Assembly (NCBI GenBank): GCA_002633005.1
Contig: NMRA01000353.1
Coordinates: 304,897 to 368,896, forward strand
DNA length: 64,000 nt
Direction of reading: 5' to 3'
Origin: Phoronis australis
Lineage: Eukaryota; Phoronida; Phoronidae
A program made the position numbers and the translations under genes. Below the pieces are notes generated by a model. The model ran no database searches. It was not told the origin of the DNA and saw only the letters and a program-made list of their open reading frames with translations. Positions 11,860 through 25,300 of this stretch are shown piece by piece (positions within the stretch are counted from its first letter, which is position 1; each line of letters opens with the position of its first letter).

Positions 11860-11902
11860 AGACACGTGTCTGACTTTCAATGCAAACACTTTCAAAAGTA
11901 TG

Positions 11903-11904
<2 letters not shown>

Positions 11905-11947
<43 letters not shown>
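11905..11947. repeat. (TA)n microsatellite
   Basis: An uninterrupted TA dinucleotide run of about 40 bases, next to the 3' part of the Penelope element. Confidence 0.95.
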
Positions 11948-11949
<2 letters not shown>

Positions 11950-11951
<2 letters not shown>

Positions 11952-12190
11952 CATTGAAAAGTAAGCTGTTCTTTGCTTTAATTAGTTTGTACAACAAACT
12001 TTCGTAGTGTCTACACAAGTGTCTTTCATCGGATGGTAGTTGATATAATAGATCGCCCAGTGTAAGTGGCATCACGAACACATATATATGAGTAAATATA
12101 TAATAAAACTCTGTACAAAACATATCATAATAAAACAGTAGCGGTACTTCGACTATACATCAGTCATCAAAGGCAAATAAATTTAAAAAT
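11950..12190 (-). mobile_element. 3' terminal part of Penelope-like element
   Basis: On the minus strand this segment reads through a stretch whose translation contains DERHLCRHYESL. The end of the second Penelope copy (22200-22260) contains the matching DERRLFRHYERL. It lies on the same strand as, and downstream of, the RT at 12989-13700, with the gap between them. It is taken as the 3' region of that element. Confidence 0.5.
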
Positions 12191-12346
12191 CATAAACGCT
12201 ATCGTGTAAGATACATGAAACAAGAACAATGACATTAAACACAAATATAAGGTTGCATACATAAGAGCGCAATTACAGAAGGAATTGTCATGGAAACTAA
12301 ATTAAATGTACACTGTACTATGTAACGTAGTAAAATTTAATAAAAT

Positions 12347-12988
12347 NNNNNNNNNNNNNNNNNNNNNNNNNNNNNNNNNNNNNNNNNNNNNNNNNNNNNN
12401 NNNNNNNNNNNNNNNNNNNNNNNNNNNNNNNNNNNNNNNNNNNNNNNNNNNNNNNNNNNNNNNNNNNNNNNNNNNNNNNNNNNNNNNNNNNNNNNNNNNN
12501 NNNNNNNNNNNNNNNNNNNNNNNNNNNNNNNNNNNNNNNNNNNNNNNNNNNNNNNNNNNNNNNNNNNNNNNNNNNNNNNNNNNNNNNNNNNNNNNNNNNN
12601 NNNNNNNNNNNNNNNNNNNNNNNNNNNNNNNNNNNNNNNNNNNNNNNNNNNNNNNNNNNNNNNNNNNNNNNNNNNNNNNNNNNNNNNNNNNNNNNNNNNN
12701 NNNNNNNNNNNNNNNNNNNNNNNNNNNNNNNNNNNNNNNNNNNNNNNNNNNNNNNNNNNNNNNNNNNNNNNNNNNNNNNNNNNNNNNNNNNNNNNNNNNN
12801 NNNNNNNNNNNNNNNNNNNNNNNNNNNNNNNNNNNNNNNNNNNNNNNNNNNNNNNNNNNNNNNNNNNNNNNNNNNNNNNNNNNNNNNNNNNNNNNNNNNN
12901 NNNNNNNNNNNNNNNNNNNNNNNNNNNNNNNNNNNNNNNNNNNNNNNNNNNNNNNNNNNNNNNNNNNNNNNNNNNNNNNNNNNNNNNN
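12347..12988. other. Assembly gap (642 N)
   Basis: Unknown bases. The gap removes the rest of the Penelope reverse transcriptase, including its catalytic YADD box, and its GIY-YIG domain. Confidence 1.
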
Positions 12989-13700
12989 TTAGCTTCAATG
13001 TTGCACATGTAAAAATCAGCAAAAGTTGGTCCAAGAGGTGATCCCATGGATACACCATTGGTTTGTAAATACAGTTTGCCATCGATGTTCCTAAAAGGTA
13101 CTTTTGTAGTGCAAAGTAACAACAAATCTCGAATTACCTCTTTGGGAATACTGGGAGGAGCCATTGATACATGGTTGTACATAGCAGATATTATTATTTC
13201 TACAGTTTCAACAACGGGGACGTTAGTAAATAAACTTTCAACGTCAAGAGATACAGGATAGGAATTTGGTGTTGCGTCAATAGATCTCAATAAATCTAAA
13301 AATTCATCACGAGATTTCACATTGTACTTATAGGGTAGGTATTGTTTAATAAGTTTATCTAATGTTTTAGCAATTTCATAGGTAGGGGTTAACACTTGGG
13401 AAATGATGGGTTTTAGTGGGTACCCTTGCTTGTGTGTTTTAGGGTTACCGTACAAGTATCCTTCTGAAAAATCACCCTCAACAATTTTGAAATACTGTTT
13501 ATGAACATTAGCTAGTTTAATTAAACTCTTTCTTAAGATTATTTATGGGGTTACGATTTATACTCTCAAACTTTGACTTGTCAGCGATGATATTATTCAG
13601 CTTCTCTTTGTACTCATTCTTATTCATTATGACGTACGCAGTTGTCTTATCGGACTTCCTAATAACGATGTCATCATAATTTTTTGTCATTGGGAATGAA
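12989..13700 (-). pseudogene. Penelope-like element reverse transcriptase (partial, one frameshift)
   Basis: The minus strand encodes Penelope RT motifs in order: VIRKSDKTTAYVIMNKNEY (finger region), YGNPKTHKQGYPLKPIIS, SLDVESLFTNVPV and QTNGVSMGSPLGPTFADFYM. It then runs into the gap at 12988. The KTHK, DVESLFTNVP and GSPLGP signatures separate Penelope elements from LINE and LTR RTs. A one-base shift near 13530, in the CTTAAGAAAGAG stretch, breaks the frame between the finger block and the YGNPK block. The protein would copy element RNA at a nicked target. The copy is inactive as read. Confidence 0.85.
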
Positions 13701-14568
13701 TGTACACCTTAAACCTCGATTTGATTTGTACAAAAAACGTGCTGCCATGTCAAAGAAATAATGGAATGTTCTAAAATTATATTACGATTTTGTGGTAGTG
13801 ATGAATTGCTTTCTTCTTCTTACATGTGTAACACCCACTACACCAAGCAATTGTTCGCATTGCTAGTATCCTGGTGCATTGAATAGAGAACACCGGCATG
13901 CAAAATTCAGTGTTGGGTGGAGGTGAAACTAGCAGTGAGCTGGGAGCAACATGTTTGTCAATGGTCAGGGGAGCAACCAAAATTTGTGACGATGGGAGGG
14001 GCTCAACACCCATGTGACATACCCCATTGGTTTACCTATTTAGCACTCCTCCCATGTAACCCCCCTGGGAGGGGGTCAACACACATTTGGCGCCCACCTG
14101 GTTTATGCCTGGTACCCCCTTAGCTGTCACCTGGGGGGAATTACCCTCTGAACCCTCAGGAGCAATCATTCAAATTTTGTAGTTCGTGGAGGTATGAACT
14201 GTTATAAGGAAAGATAATTTGCCTTGTTAAGAACTCAAACATGAAACAAAACCGTGATAGATTTTGAAGGGAGCTTCAAGAGAATAAAAACAAATACACT
14301 TTAATATTGATTAAAATACACATTTTCTTTCTCATTCGATTATAAGTGGATGTTAGTTTACGTATTCTATCCATTTTCAATAACACAGTAATTTTATTGC
14401 ACGTTGAACGTCATTAAAGTATGAATTCGTCAGTGTTTACATTGTTCGGACTGCGCTCCTAAGTAAGTGTTGATTATTCACCGCTTGGAGCGCTAGTGTT
14501 TCGACCGGTAACCATTGCGGCGAATGGTAAAATGGCGGAGTGAACTCTCCTATACTCGTACACTCCTT
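13701..14568. other. No recognisable gene
   Basis: Contains a C/G-rich stretch (13900-14160) with runs of CCCC and GGGG but no recognised coding or TIR structure. Confidence 0.4.
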
Positions 14569-16067
14569 GGTAGAAGTGTTTCGCTGGATTTCCAGGTCTG
14601 TGGCGTTATTTATACCGGACCAAAATTAAAAAAACAGACCTTTGTTTAAATCAGGAGCTGCATGATACACATTTATTAGACGTGCGCAGGCATTGCACTG
14701 ATCACTTGGAACCATTTTTATGGTTTATTAATATATAGTTAAACCAAGCTGAGGAGCTTGAAACCTGCTTTACGGCAATTTTTGGCAGTCGTATTTTCTG
14801 AAAAATGCTCGTAAGTTGACAACAAAGTTTGATAGCAATGCACTGCAGTTTTGTAGAAACTCTGTTCATAGGTTACAGATGCGTCGCAGAGCGTAACTTT
14901 GATGAATTCTAGCTTACGATTTCACCTGTTTCGGAGACCGGGTTTCAACCACTTTTAGGCTATAATAAGCACCCCCTTCCTGAAGCGGATTTTTCTAAGC
15001 ACCCTGGCCGCTTATTAGGGCGCATACGGTAATATTTCATGTTACAATAGGAGTGGGATTGGCTCATTATGTACCCTACAGGTGGCATAGGACTTTACAA
15101 AACTGGTTGAAGAATTTTGTTTTCGTCATAAACGTTCGTTTGAAAGGCTTAAGTTTAGAAATGTTAGGACTTAAGGCGGAAATTTAAAAAAAACATATGT
15201 CTGCTTACAAAAAATTTAACATTGAATAATAAAAACAACCTTTACACCCCTCTGGTGTTCCTGTTCCATGTTTTCAAAGAAGTTGGTTGCATTTTCATAG
15301 ACTGCAGTCGAGAGATTTTGTGCGGCATATATTCGACATGAAATGAGTGTGTAACCTGCTGTTGAATTGCGAGATAGATTTTGACTGGTCCGGGTGGTTA
15401 TTTATGAAGTATTATTGTAATTTTTATTTATGTTAAAGGTTTTATCAGCGTTCTATTTATTTGTACACGAATGTGAATTTGTTGAAATCGCTGATCCAAA
15501 TCCTGGCCAAATGTGCGCATTCTGCTGAGACCAACCGTCTGATCAGGGCCAGCGAAGAGTAATTTGGTTAATTCGCTCACTAGGCTATGGCTGAACTTCC
15601 TCGTAAGGACAAGAGTTTACGAAGAAATTTAGCGGATAATTTTCGTCAAAAAGTTTACCAGATAGTTTTCATCAAAACGGAGAAAACAAAAATGCATTTG
15701 TGAAGACAGGATTAAGTAGTAGAGTCTCTTAAAAACATTCAACTTCGAAGTGCCTTGAACAAATGTATAAAGTCTTATTGCTGAAACAACTGCCATTCAC
15801 CTTGACTCAAGAAGTAAGGTTTTCTTCCCACTGCCGATTATGGGGTCTTCGGATGCTATTGAAGCTAATTCCTTTGCATTTCGCTTGTGTGGCCGAACAA
15901 CCGGCCACACAGTACCGACCATAATTAGCAGACGACGTACTTGCCGGAAATTGCACCAGATAATTTAGCCAGGTGTCGCCAGTGAATAATGACGTAAGGG
16001 CTTGTGCGTAAGGTCACAGATTTCGTCCATTGAAAGTATACGGAGTTGGCGGTCCTTGTACTATAGT
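14569..16067. repeat. Long dispersed repeat, copy 2
   Basis: Paralogue of 2703-4688 in the same orientation. It lacks the CCGG-flanked MITE found in copy 1 and so preserves the pre-insertion site near 15892-15905. It ends about 230 bases before the first recognised NPL-like exon. Confidence 0.7.
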
Positions 16068-16155
16068 CTATGGTGCAATGCCCTTTGCTGTACATGCGAT
16101 TGTTGCGCGTGCTCATTTAAGTATGCTATTTTCACGTACTATGACGTCAGCCGCT

Positions 16156-16230
16156 GAGTGGTGTAGTGGTAAAGTCGGCGACTCGAAACTCTAACGCTCC
16201 TCGGGCGATAATTCTCCAAAATCCACTCGG
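16156..16230 (+). repeat. Degenerate tRNA-like SINE fragment
   Basis: GAGTGGTGTAGTGGTAAAGTC resembles a tRNA A-box region. The downstream GGGCGATAATTC is at best a decayed B box. It is not a functional tRNA, since no cloverleaf can be drawn. Confidence 0.3.
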
Positions 16231-16300
16231 GCTCTAGATAACGGGGGATAACGACTTCGCCATGTAATAATCTATATTTTATTTGTTATCTTTGTTTCAG

Positions 16301-16365
16301 AAGATTTCTCAGTTTACAACAGAGGGCGTTGTAGCGGCCCCGTTTACACCGTTTACGTCGGATGG
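16301..16365 (+). CDS. NPL-like exon A (first recognised)
   Basis: Acceptor TTTGTTTCAG and donor GTAAGT. Encodes KISQF...VVAAPFTPFTSDG, the first beta strand of the TIM barrel, and ends in phase 2. The start codon must lie in an upstream exon. Confidence 0.8.
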
Positions 16366-19300
16366 GTAAGTATTCACTTTAGTGTTATGAGGATTCTACG
16401 ACTTGTCGTAGCTAAAAGCATCGGATAGAAACCCATTCCAAGACGGATAGTAAAACTGATTCTGTGATCTCACCTAAAGTTCGAAACTTCAAGTAAGTGA
16501 GACGAAGTCTCCTCGTCCGCACACATATTTGTCTAGTATTTCTTAAAAAAATTAAGTCACGAAAACTGCGCAAAGTCACCTCAGCAAATCTTTGCCTGGT
16601 AGTGAAGGGCAGTGGCATCTGATATTCACTAGATAAAAAGAACCTCGTTTTCATTACCTATCATAGCGGATAGCCTTGCCAATATTCAGCGACAATGTCA
16701 TCGTGCTTCAAACCCATTCAGAATCGAGCCTCTAACCCAAAACGGTTTCCAATTAATCGATTCTAAAAGAAATTCGGATTCCCGCCACCAATTCTTTGAA
16801 GATCTGGTATACACAGTGTAAAAACTGTAAATTTGTTTGAGATAACGGTAAAAAACAATTCGTTTTTAATTTGCGAGGGCATATGTTGAGAATAGCGATT
16901 AAAAATGCTTACTTGATTTTTTTAATTCTAGTAACTTTAAAATGATTCATATTTACTTTTTGTTGATGCCATTGACCTGAACACCAATTTCCATGACTGT
17001 TCTCTTTATTTCCATACTAAACGCCGCGTATACATCTTTGTTGAACGTCAAAGAAAAAAGTCCTTTAGATAGAACTGAAATGTATGCCAGTTACAGAATC
17101 ACCAAATTAAATTGCTTTTTTCTGTTTTTCAGAGAAATTGATTTCGACAAATTCGGACCTTACATCGATCACTTAGTTGAATATGAATGCAAAAATCTTT
17201 TTGGTAAGTTTCTCTATATTTCTCACGGAATGTCGATTGTCGGTAAAGATGTATTCCCCAGTGGCTATAGATAGTTATTGATATATTCCCCAGTGGCTAT
17301 ACAGCTATTGATGTATTCCCCAGTGGCTATACAGTTATTGATGTATTCCTCAGTGGCTATATAGTTATTGAATATAAGCTAGTTCGTCACTCCCAGTAAG
17401 TCCCGTCCACACACAGACTAGCACTAGTACAACTTTTTTCACTTTAAGCGGGGCGTCCATACATATATCTGATAACTAGTGCAAGGCGGAAGTTGTCGCT
17501 CTGCGCATTCGCGGAAACTTTAACAATGAACAGGGCAGAGTTCAGCGTTAGGACCTAGCTAGGACCTCGCTGCAAAAGCAAGACTTCGTGATATTACGTA
17601 AGATTTTGTCGTGTATTTTTAACGAGAGCACGTAATTTTGGTTAGATTTTCTTGCCTCGAGCTGAGACAGGTATGGAACTCTACTCAGGATACAGGGGCG
17701 GATACAGGTTTTTGAGTTGGGGGGGCAGGGCTCAGGAATAACCAGAATTTCGCGTCATACCCGGCCTAAAATGTAGGCCCCCTTGGCCCCCCCAAATCCG
17801 CCACTGAGATAGAGTTCAGTATCTGGCTCGCGGTGAGAAAAATCTGGCTAAAATGAACAACGGGCAGGTCGACTTATTTAGCGCATATGTCTTACTAAGG
17901 GGGGCGGGGGGCGAATTGGAAAACTGGTTTAGGATGAAAGAGTTTATATTTCGGCTGTGTTTCAAAAATAGTGAATTTGACGTTATTTTCTAGAAATTCT
18001 TACAATATTCAAGGTGAATAGCTCACGTTTTTGTATAAGTCTTTGCATCCGGAATTTTTAATGAAGAACGTGGCTGGACCTAACAGCACCAAAGGTCCAA
18101 TTACTATATAGATATGTATTGTTTTTTTGACGAATGCATCACTTAACTCTTCACAGCAACTTCTAGGGATCGATAATCTAAAATCTTTTTTATCGGAGCC
18201 TCTCTCGTCCATTACCATTTTATGTTACTATTACACACTATATTATTTGACAGTACAAGTTAATTAGTGGACTAATTAGTTAATTTATCAGCCAAATAGT
18301 ACGGGAAAGGTTTCATTATTACACTTTTGACGTTTTCACATTTTTGGTAACGCTCTTGGTTTTTAGAATTACAGAGTACTTTTTAACCCTCAGCGTTCTG
18401 GCGCAGTGTCGGCTAACAAGGGAAACACAGGTGATTGTACAGTATGCTTTATTCGATTTACTTGTACAGTGACCCTAAAATGAAACGAACAAAGCAAGTT
18501 ACGAAATATACTACAAGCAAAGTTGACGACAGTGTATACAAAAACCGTTATTTACACCAACCATGAAAATGTAGAGGTAACAAAATGGCAACATCAGTTG
18601 ACCTTTGACCTTTAATATGCTAGGTAGGAACATAATGATATATCCACAAATTCACGAAATATCAAATTACACTAAACAGTTTAACCAAGATAAAGGTGCA
18701 AGAAACTAACTGGTTTGTGAACTGCAATCTCAAGGTCACAGTGAACAACGAAGGAAGAAATACGGCGAAAGTAAATGGAGAAAAAATACTAAAACTAGGG
18801 ACACGTGAGAATGCAATGCACAAACCAGAAATATTACAACAAATAAGCAGGAAAGAACACTACTTACATCATGAAAACCTTACAAGTTCACAACAAAGAG
18901 TGTGTGAAGACTAATAACATGCCTATACTGCACACAGGTCAGAATACGAGTGAATAGAACTGGCGGGTAAAACGCTTTTAAATGCCAGTACCAGATCTGG
19001 GGGCATATAACCTGTATTTAACGGAGTAGTGGGGTTATCCCATTTCCAACGCTTTGAGTAACTCAAGCAACACGGCACAAAATTTCGTGTACACCCTAAC
19101 AAAAATTTTGTCAAGTCATTCTCCCATTAAATATTTTCTTCCGATCATGGAGTTTGATCACTCATTTAAGCACGCATGGTTCGATTGATAACGCTCAGTA
19201 ATCCAGAAAGAGAACCGTCATGGCATCTTCGCTTGTGGGATAGGCCTACGAACACCGTCTCATCTCATTAAAACGGAGCTGAGAGTCATCGTCGTGTATA

Positions 19301-22300
19301 CGAATTTCCCTTCCGTCGAGTTGAGTTGCGTAAGGGCGCTACAGAAAAATCTACATTGCAAACGTTTGCGAAATATAATCAAAAGGTCCACCGCTTTATA
19401 AATTCTAACCACCCCCCACAATGCTAGTTACGGGCCTGTAATTGAAAGCGACGTCATCTTCTTGCGTATCACCTTTGTGGCGTAGATTGGCACTCAATAG
19501 TTTTTTGAGCCACAGTCGAATCCCCCCATTTCATAAGAAATTGGCGCCTGGTGGATTGACTGGACATTTTGAGATTCAGTGTAAGTGTGGTGGCTATGAA
19601 TGGCATTTAGCTATTTTTCTTACAACCGTGGCTTGCTGTAGGTATAAAAGCAAAAAAACCCACTTTGGATGCATTTTGTAGACTGTAGGCAAGCTTTATG
19701 TATAGTCAGTACCTGCATATGTTTCATATTTTGTGATTTTGTTGTTGAAAAGAAATAAACTACTTTCCCTCAGTTTACCCTGCCTGGGGAGGTCAAAGTG
19801 AGGAAAAACTGTTGAGTACCTCCAAGAAGTGTACGAAGAATTGTACTACACTCCATGGTTCCTCCTAGTGTGCGGGAAAACAATGAACAAACATGGTGCC
19901 ATTAGAACTTTACCGTTCAATGACTTACTAGACTATGCCAGTGTAATATAAAATTTTGACCCCTTGGAAAAATAACTTGGGGTCACATTTTCAACGTTAA
20001 AAAATGGTAGTTTTTCCCCTACCAACCCCTACTGCTGGGTGCAACTCTAAAATCAACCAACTGGATACATCGCTGCAATTTATTCCCTGTTGCTGGTCAC
20101 GAAATCAACCAATTCTTCGTCAATGAACATAACTAAGCAAACAAAAGGAGATACTATTTATTGCTGGTGGGAAAGTGAGCTTTGGAGTCCCCTGGAATTA
20201 TTGCGGGGCTAACATAAAAAATTGGGACATTTAGACCGTGTGGTCCTGCAAACGGAGCTGAAACCCCTTCCCGCAATTTCGGACAAGAATGCGTCCATTT
20301 TTTGAATATAGGTGGTCCTCCAGGTATCCCACAATCCGCCAGTGGGTATCTGGGAAAAGTTGTCGCAGAGACAACCAGGAAGGAGTTTACCGCGACCTCA
20401 AGCAAGATGCCCGAACGTCGGCTCCAGAGTTTTTCACTTGGGTATTCAAAGACAATCGAATTATGAAACCCGTCCTCAGTGGCTATGAGATTGCGTTACT
20501 GTTGTTTACTGTCTGTCGACACATGGGTAGATTCAGAAAAGTAGTTCTCACCTCTTGTCTCCGGTCAACCCCACTATTTATTTAGTCCGAGTACGTTAGT
20601 GATGCTTCCCAATACCCTTGGGGCCTCATTAGACGCGGGGCCCCTGTACCTGAGTATAGTGATTACTACAGTAAATGCTCCTGTTTCAACCTGTAACGCA
20701 TAGGCCTACTGGAAAATTTGGGACCGATTTTCATGCGTAAAACTGAGTGAGCGCGACTTTTGACAATTATGAACCAGTCAGTGGAAATGCCCCGGGATTT
20801 AGAAGAAGAGGCCCAAATTTGAGCACAGGCTAGGGCCCCAGTTATCGTTAATCCGCCACTGGTGCTACCTAAACCAAAGAAACCACATAATGTCACGGAA
20901 TATCCGTCCTCTTTTTATCCGTTACTATACGAAACCGGGGGTGGGTCATTTTGACGTTGAAAAAGTAGCCCGGATCATATTTCGACGTTGCACAGGTTCT
21001 GAACGTCTGATAACATCTGGCTTCTTTGTTAACTACTGAACAACATGCAAACATGCAGACCGATTATCTACCACGCCTCAAAGAGTTACTGAAACTGTTA
21101 TGCGTTCTGACAAAATAGATTGTCTTCTCTGCTGCGAATCAGTTGTCGAACTTTTTGTTATGAAGTGCTGTTTTGCATTCTGGGTAACACTTTTGTTCTC
21201 GCACACCACGTCACAAGTATACATTAGACCACAAAATATTCCAAAACATAGATGGAATTTGTTCGGAAGAAGCTTTCGTTGATTGCAGTGCTAGACTCAC
21301 TTTGTATGAAACAAAAAATCCATCTTGAACCCTATATTTCATAGCAAGGAACATCACCGGAAAAAAGCGATGCAAACAACTCCCACGCATGCACGGCGTC
21401 ACCTTAGCCAAGCGTGATCGAACTTGGCATTCCAGCTCCTAGAGTTCTATGACCAGACGGAAACGGTTACTCAAAGATACTTGAAATTAACAGTACCACT
21501 AAGAACGTGTATTATGAGAACTGTATGTCTAATAATTATCTGAGTGACGAACACGTGCTTAAGAAGATTGTAAGGTATAACGTGATAGATGGAATGTATT
21601 ATCAGAATATAAAGTCACGTCACCTTGTCATGGAAAACAACCCCAGTCGTGAAAGATTACGACCAGTGGCCAAATGTAATGTTGTTTACCAATTCACACG
21701 TCATATGGACGAATGTCTTCCTCATTCTCGTGAACAATGTTACATTGGACACACGGTGTGTTCCCTCTTGCGTCGGTTGTCCATGTAGTTGCAGGACGGG
21801 TCCATCCAAGATCATTTTGTACACCAAAATGGTCGAAGAAGAACTAGGCAAGAAATAATAAACAAAACCATCTTTCGCTGTGTTGAAAATGACACATTTC
21901 GGCTAAAATTTTTGGAATCCTTATTGATCACTCAGTCACGAAAATCTGTGTTGAATAAGCAGCTCAAAGTGTGTACCACACGCTGGCTCTGTTTCGTTAA
22001 GGTTGTGGGCTTCCTGCTGTGTGATACATTCACACTCTCTGCCTGTATGCTCCTCTTCCTGCTGTCACGCGTATTTCACTGTTTATTTCGCTTCGTATAT
22101 GTTCATTCCACTTATTGCCTGATGATGTGACATGCAGTCTCGAAGTATAGCTAGTATTTTAATTTGTTTGTTTGTTATGTCTCTCAGTGTTTTGCTACAT
22201 AGCTGCACACTTGACGAAAGGAGATTGTTTCGACACTACGAGCGACTCTGTATCAATCTTTTAAACAAAAGCTTTACTCGTGTTTTCAATGACGTTTATG

Positions 22301-25300
22301 CTAATGAAGGGCTGCTGCTGAACTGTACTGAAAGCAACTCTGTGTAGATCTAAAACAAAATAAATCGCTGGAAGCAAACTTAATTCCGACGACATGCTTA
22401 AAGCGGCAATAAACCCGCATTCCGTACAAGAAGCTAAATTTCATTTAGATCACATTAGTCCCCACTTGTTTTATATTCGGATGAGAAGCGACTGAATTGG
22501 AAAATAACTGACATTTATTATTCATTGAGACCGTCCTCGGCACATAAAATAAAGGCCGTGACAAGCCAACTAGTAAAAAACCTGATCTCGAGCAAAACGA
22601 ACTGTCAATTCCGTTCGAAGCCCTGAAATCATCACCAGTTTTACTACGGGGAAATTTGATGCCAATTTCATATAGCGGTAAATGGTCTAGATCAAAAGCA
22701 GTTCCTAATTCTTGAGCGAACCATCACTTCTTCTCGATTGCTTGCTAGGCAATATTGTTCGTGTCACATCCGTGGAATCAGGCTGAGCTAAACTAAAATT
22801 ATTTTATTAAACAGTTAAAACTGTTTTATAGGTTCAGCAATGTACTTTTGTATCGGTGAAAGCGTCTAACACCCCTCCCAGTAGACTTGCTTGATATCCC
22901 CACCGTGACACGCGAGACATCAAATGTACTAAAATCATATGCCGCGAGCATTGTTCTTGCGGATGGACGCTGTGGGTGTCATGTGGCCATCAAGAGGCCA
23001 CAGCCGTTGTCTTTGTCTGTGATCAAGAAGTTCAGCCTCGCCCACAAGCTTCAAGATAACGCTCATCGGTTTAGCCTAAGCCGATCAGTGTCATCTTGAG
23101 GGTTGGGGACGAGGTTGGAAGTTTTTCAACTGTCTGCACATTTTCCATCTACGCCAAAGTGTTGCGTTGGTGTGGATTTTGCCACTTCTCGGAGGCATAT
23201 CAGTCCGTGCTTAATTTTTAAGAGAGCCACCGCCTTGATGTTCATCACTGTAACGGTATACCTAGGAGATGAGATTAGTGAACACAGTGTCCCTCCATGA
23301 TATCGCTCCAATTACTGTTCTTCTTTACTTGTGCACATTTAGTACTGGGCACTACTGGAGAAGGTCTCAACATGACGGTGGAAGAGAGGAAGCTAGTTAC
23401 AGAAGAATGGATGAAGGCAAAGTCACGGTAAGGTGTCCCAGCAACTGCACGGATTTTTTTTTCAAATCAAGATTGTTTGTTGGCTTCCTATTGTTTCGAT
23501 TATAGGCGCACGCTCCTAAGCTAAAAGTACAGTTACCTTGCAGTCGCACGGCTTGTCTCCCTGCTACAAGGTGCATGGTTTAAACTGTTATAACAAAATT
23601 GTCAATAATAACATACAGACAATACAGGTTAAGAAAAGCATGGCTATTTGACACATACACGCACACATGCACGCACGCATAAGCGATCTCTGTCCAGCCT
23701 CGGCTGCTGTATCTCCAAAACCCTTTGGAGGAACTTCATCAAATTTGGTAGTTGTGTTTCTTTGGCGATGACTACGGATGACGACAGCTTTTGGACGATT
23801 CTGTGTCCGCCAGTGGAAATTTTATTATTTTACATTTGCCTCTACCATTTTCGTTATTGACTAGTGAGCCTCTATCGCCCAAACCACTCGATGAGAAGAC
23901 CACGACTGACCTTTATTTCGATCGGGTCCGAATACTGTGGCGCCCCCTAATGGCAATCCACGGCTGTCTGTTAAACCTCTTGCATGATCTTTGTGAATTT
24001 GCCAAGTGTATTGTTATGAATGTTGCAACAGATGACGAATTCTTTCTGACGGATCCAACTGCCGCTGTGTCTCAAGTATATGTTTTATCGTTTGCCTCTG
24101 TATCTTTGGAGTTACGTGGCGGATTTTCAAGAAATGAGGCGAACAGGTTTCCTTAGGCATACGGCATCGTCTACCTGTTTTCTTAATCTGCTCCACTTAG
24201 CAGCGATTTTATGATGGTAATAAACACCATTAGAAGCATACCGTTTATGGTGCAGCCGTCTGTNCTCGATGAGAAGACCACGACTGACCTTTATTTTCGA
24301 TCGGGTCCGAATACTGTGGCGCCCCCTAATGGCAATCCACGGCTGTCTGTTAAACCTCTTGCATGATCTTAGTGAATTTGCCAAGTGTATTGTTATGAAT
24401 GTTGCAACAGATGACGAATTCTTTCTGACGGATCCAACTGCCGCTGTGTCTCAAGTATATGTTTTATCGTTTGCCTCTGTATCTTTGGAGTTACGTGGCG
24501 GATTTTCAAGAAATGAGGCGAACAGGTTTCCTTAGGCATACGGCATCGTCTACCTGTTTTCTTAATCTGCTCCACTTAGCAGCGATTTTATGATGGTAAT
24601 AAACACCATTAGAAGCATACCGTTTATGGTGCAGCCGTCTGTGCATTTTAAGAGACGCCTTGCTTTGCTCTTGTGATTTAAAGTCATCGGTTTTCAGCTA
24701 TTATTACTGTAAATGTTCCTGGTTTTCCAGCATTGCATGGACTTGGCAATTAAGCTGGGTCCTTTCGGAATACCACAAGAGCAGATAACCTGTCAGTATT
24801 ACATAACCGCTAATATCAACAATCATTATGATTCTGGTCCACAATGACCGACGTGATCACGTGATTGTTATGTTGTCTGCTTTTTGCTCAGTTACATCCT
24901 ACATTTGCTATTTCTTTCTGTGGTATGCAGGTTGTTGAAAGTTGTGATACAAATCGGCGCAGGAAACATGAAAGATAGTATGGAATTAGTAAGTAAATCG
25001 TAAAATGTATTTTTGTAAAATGTTTGTTTTGCTTTGGTTATTCAAATCACGACTTAAGCATGCTTTAATGACATGATTATTTTTTGCACACGGCAGTCTC
25101 TAGTTTGACTTAAGAGACTTGAAACCCCACGTCTGTGTTTTTACATTCCTAAGTGATAAGAAGTTATATACTAAGAGTCATGCGTCTCCGTTATGAACTA
25201 CTTTTGGTCATCTGGGGCCGTTACACCCCATTCGGATGACCTAGGCAGAGATGTTCTTGCAGGAGCTCCAACGGGCTCCTAGCCAACCAGCTACGTATGT

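Noticed and set aside
12306-13455. Several long ORFs across the first gap
   Set aside because: Their length comes from runs of N read as open codons; only the Penelope part from 12989 rightwards is real sequence.
16156-16230. tRNA gene
   Set aside because: The A-box-like part is present but the B box and cloverleaf pairing are not; best read as SINE debris.
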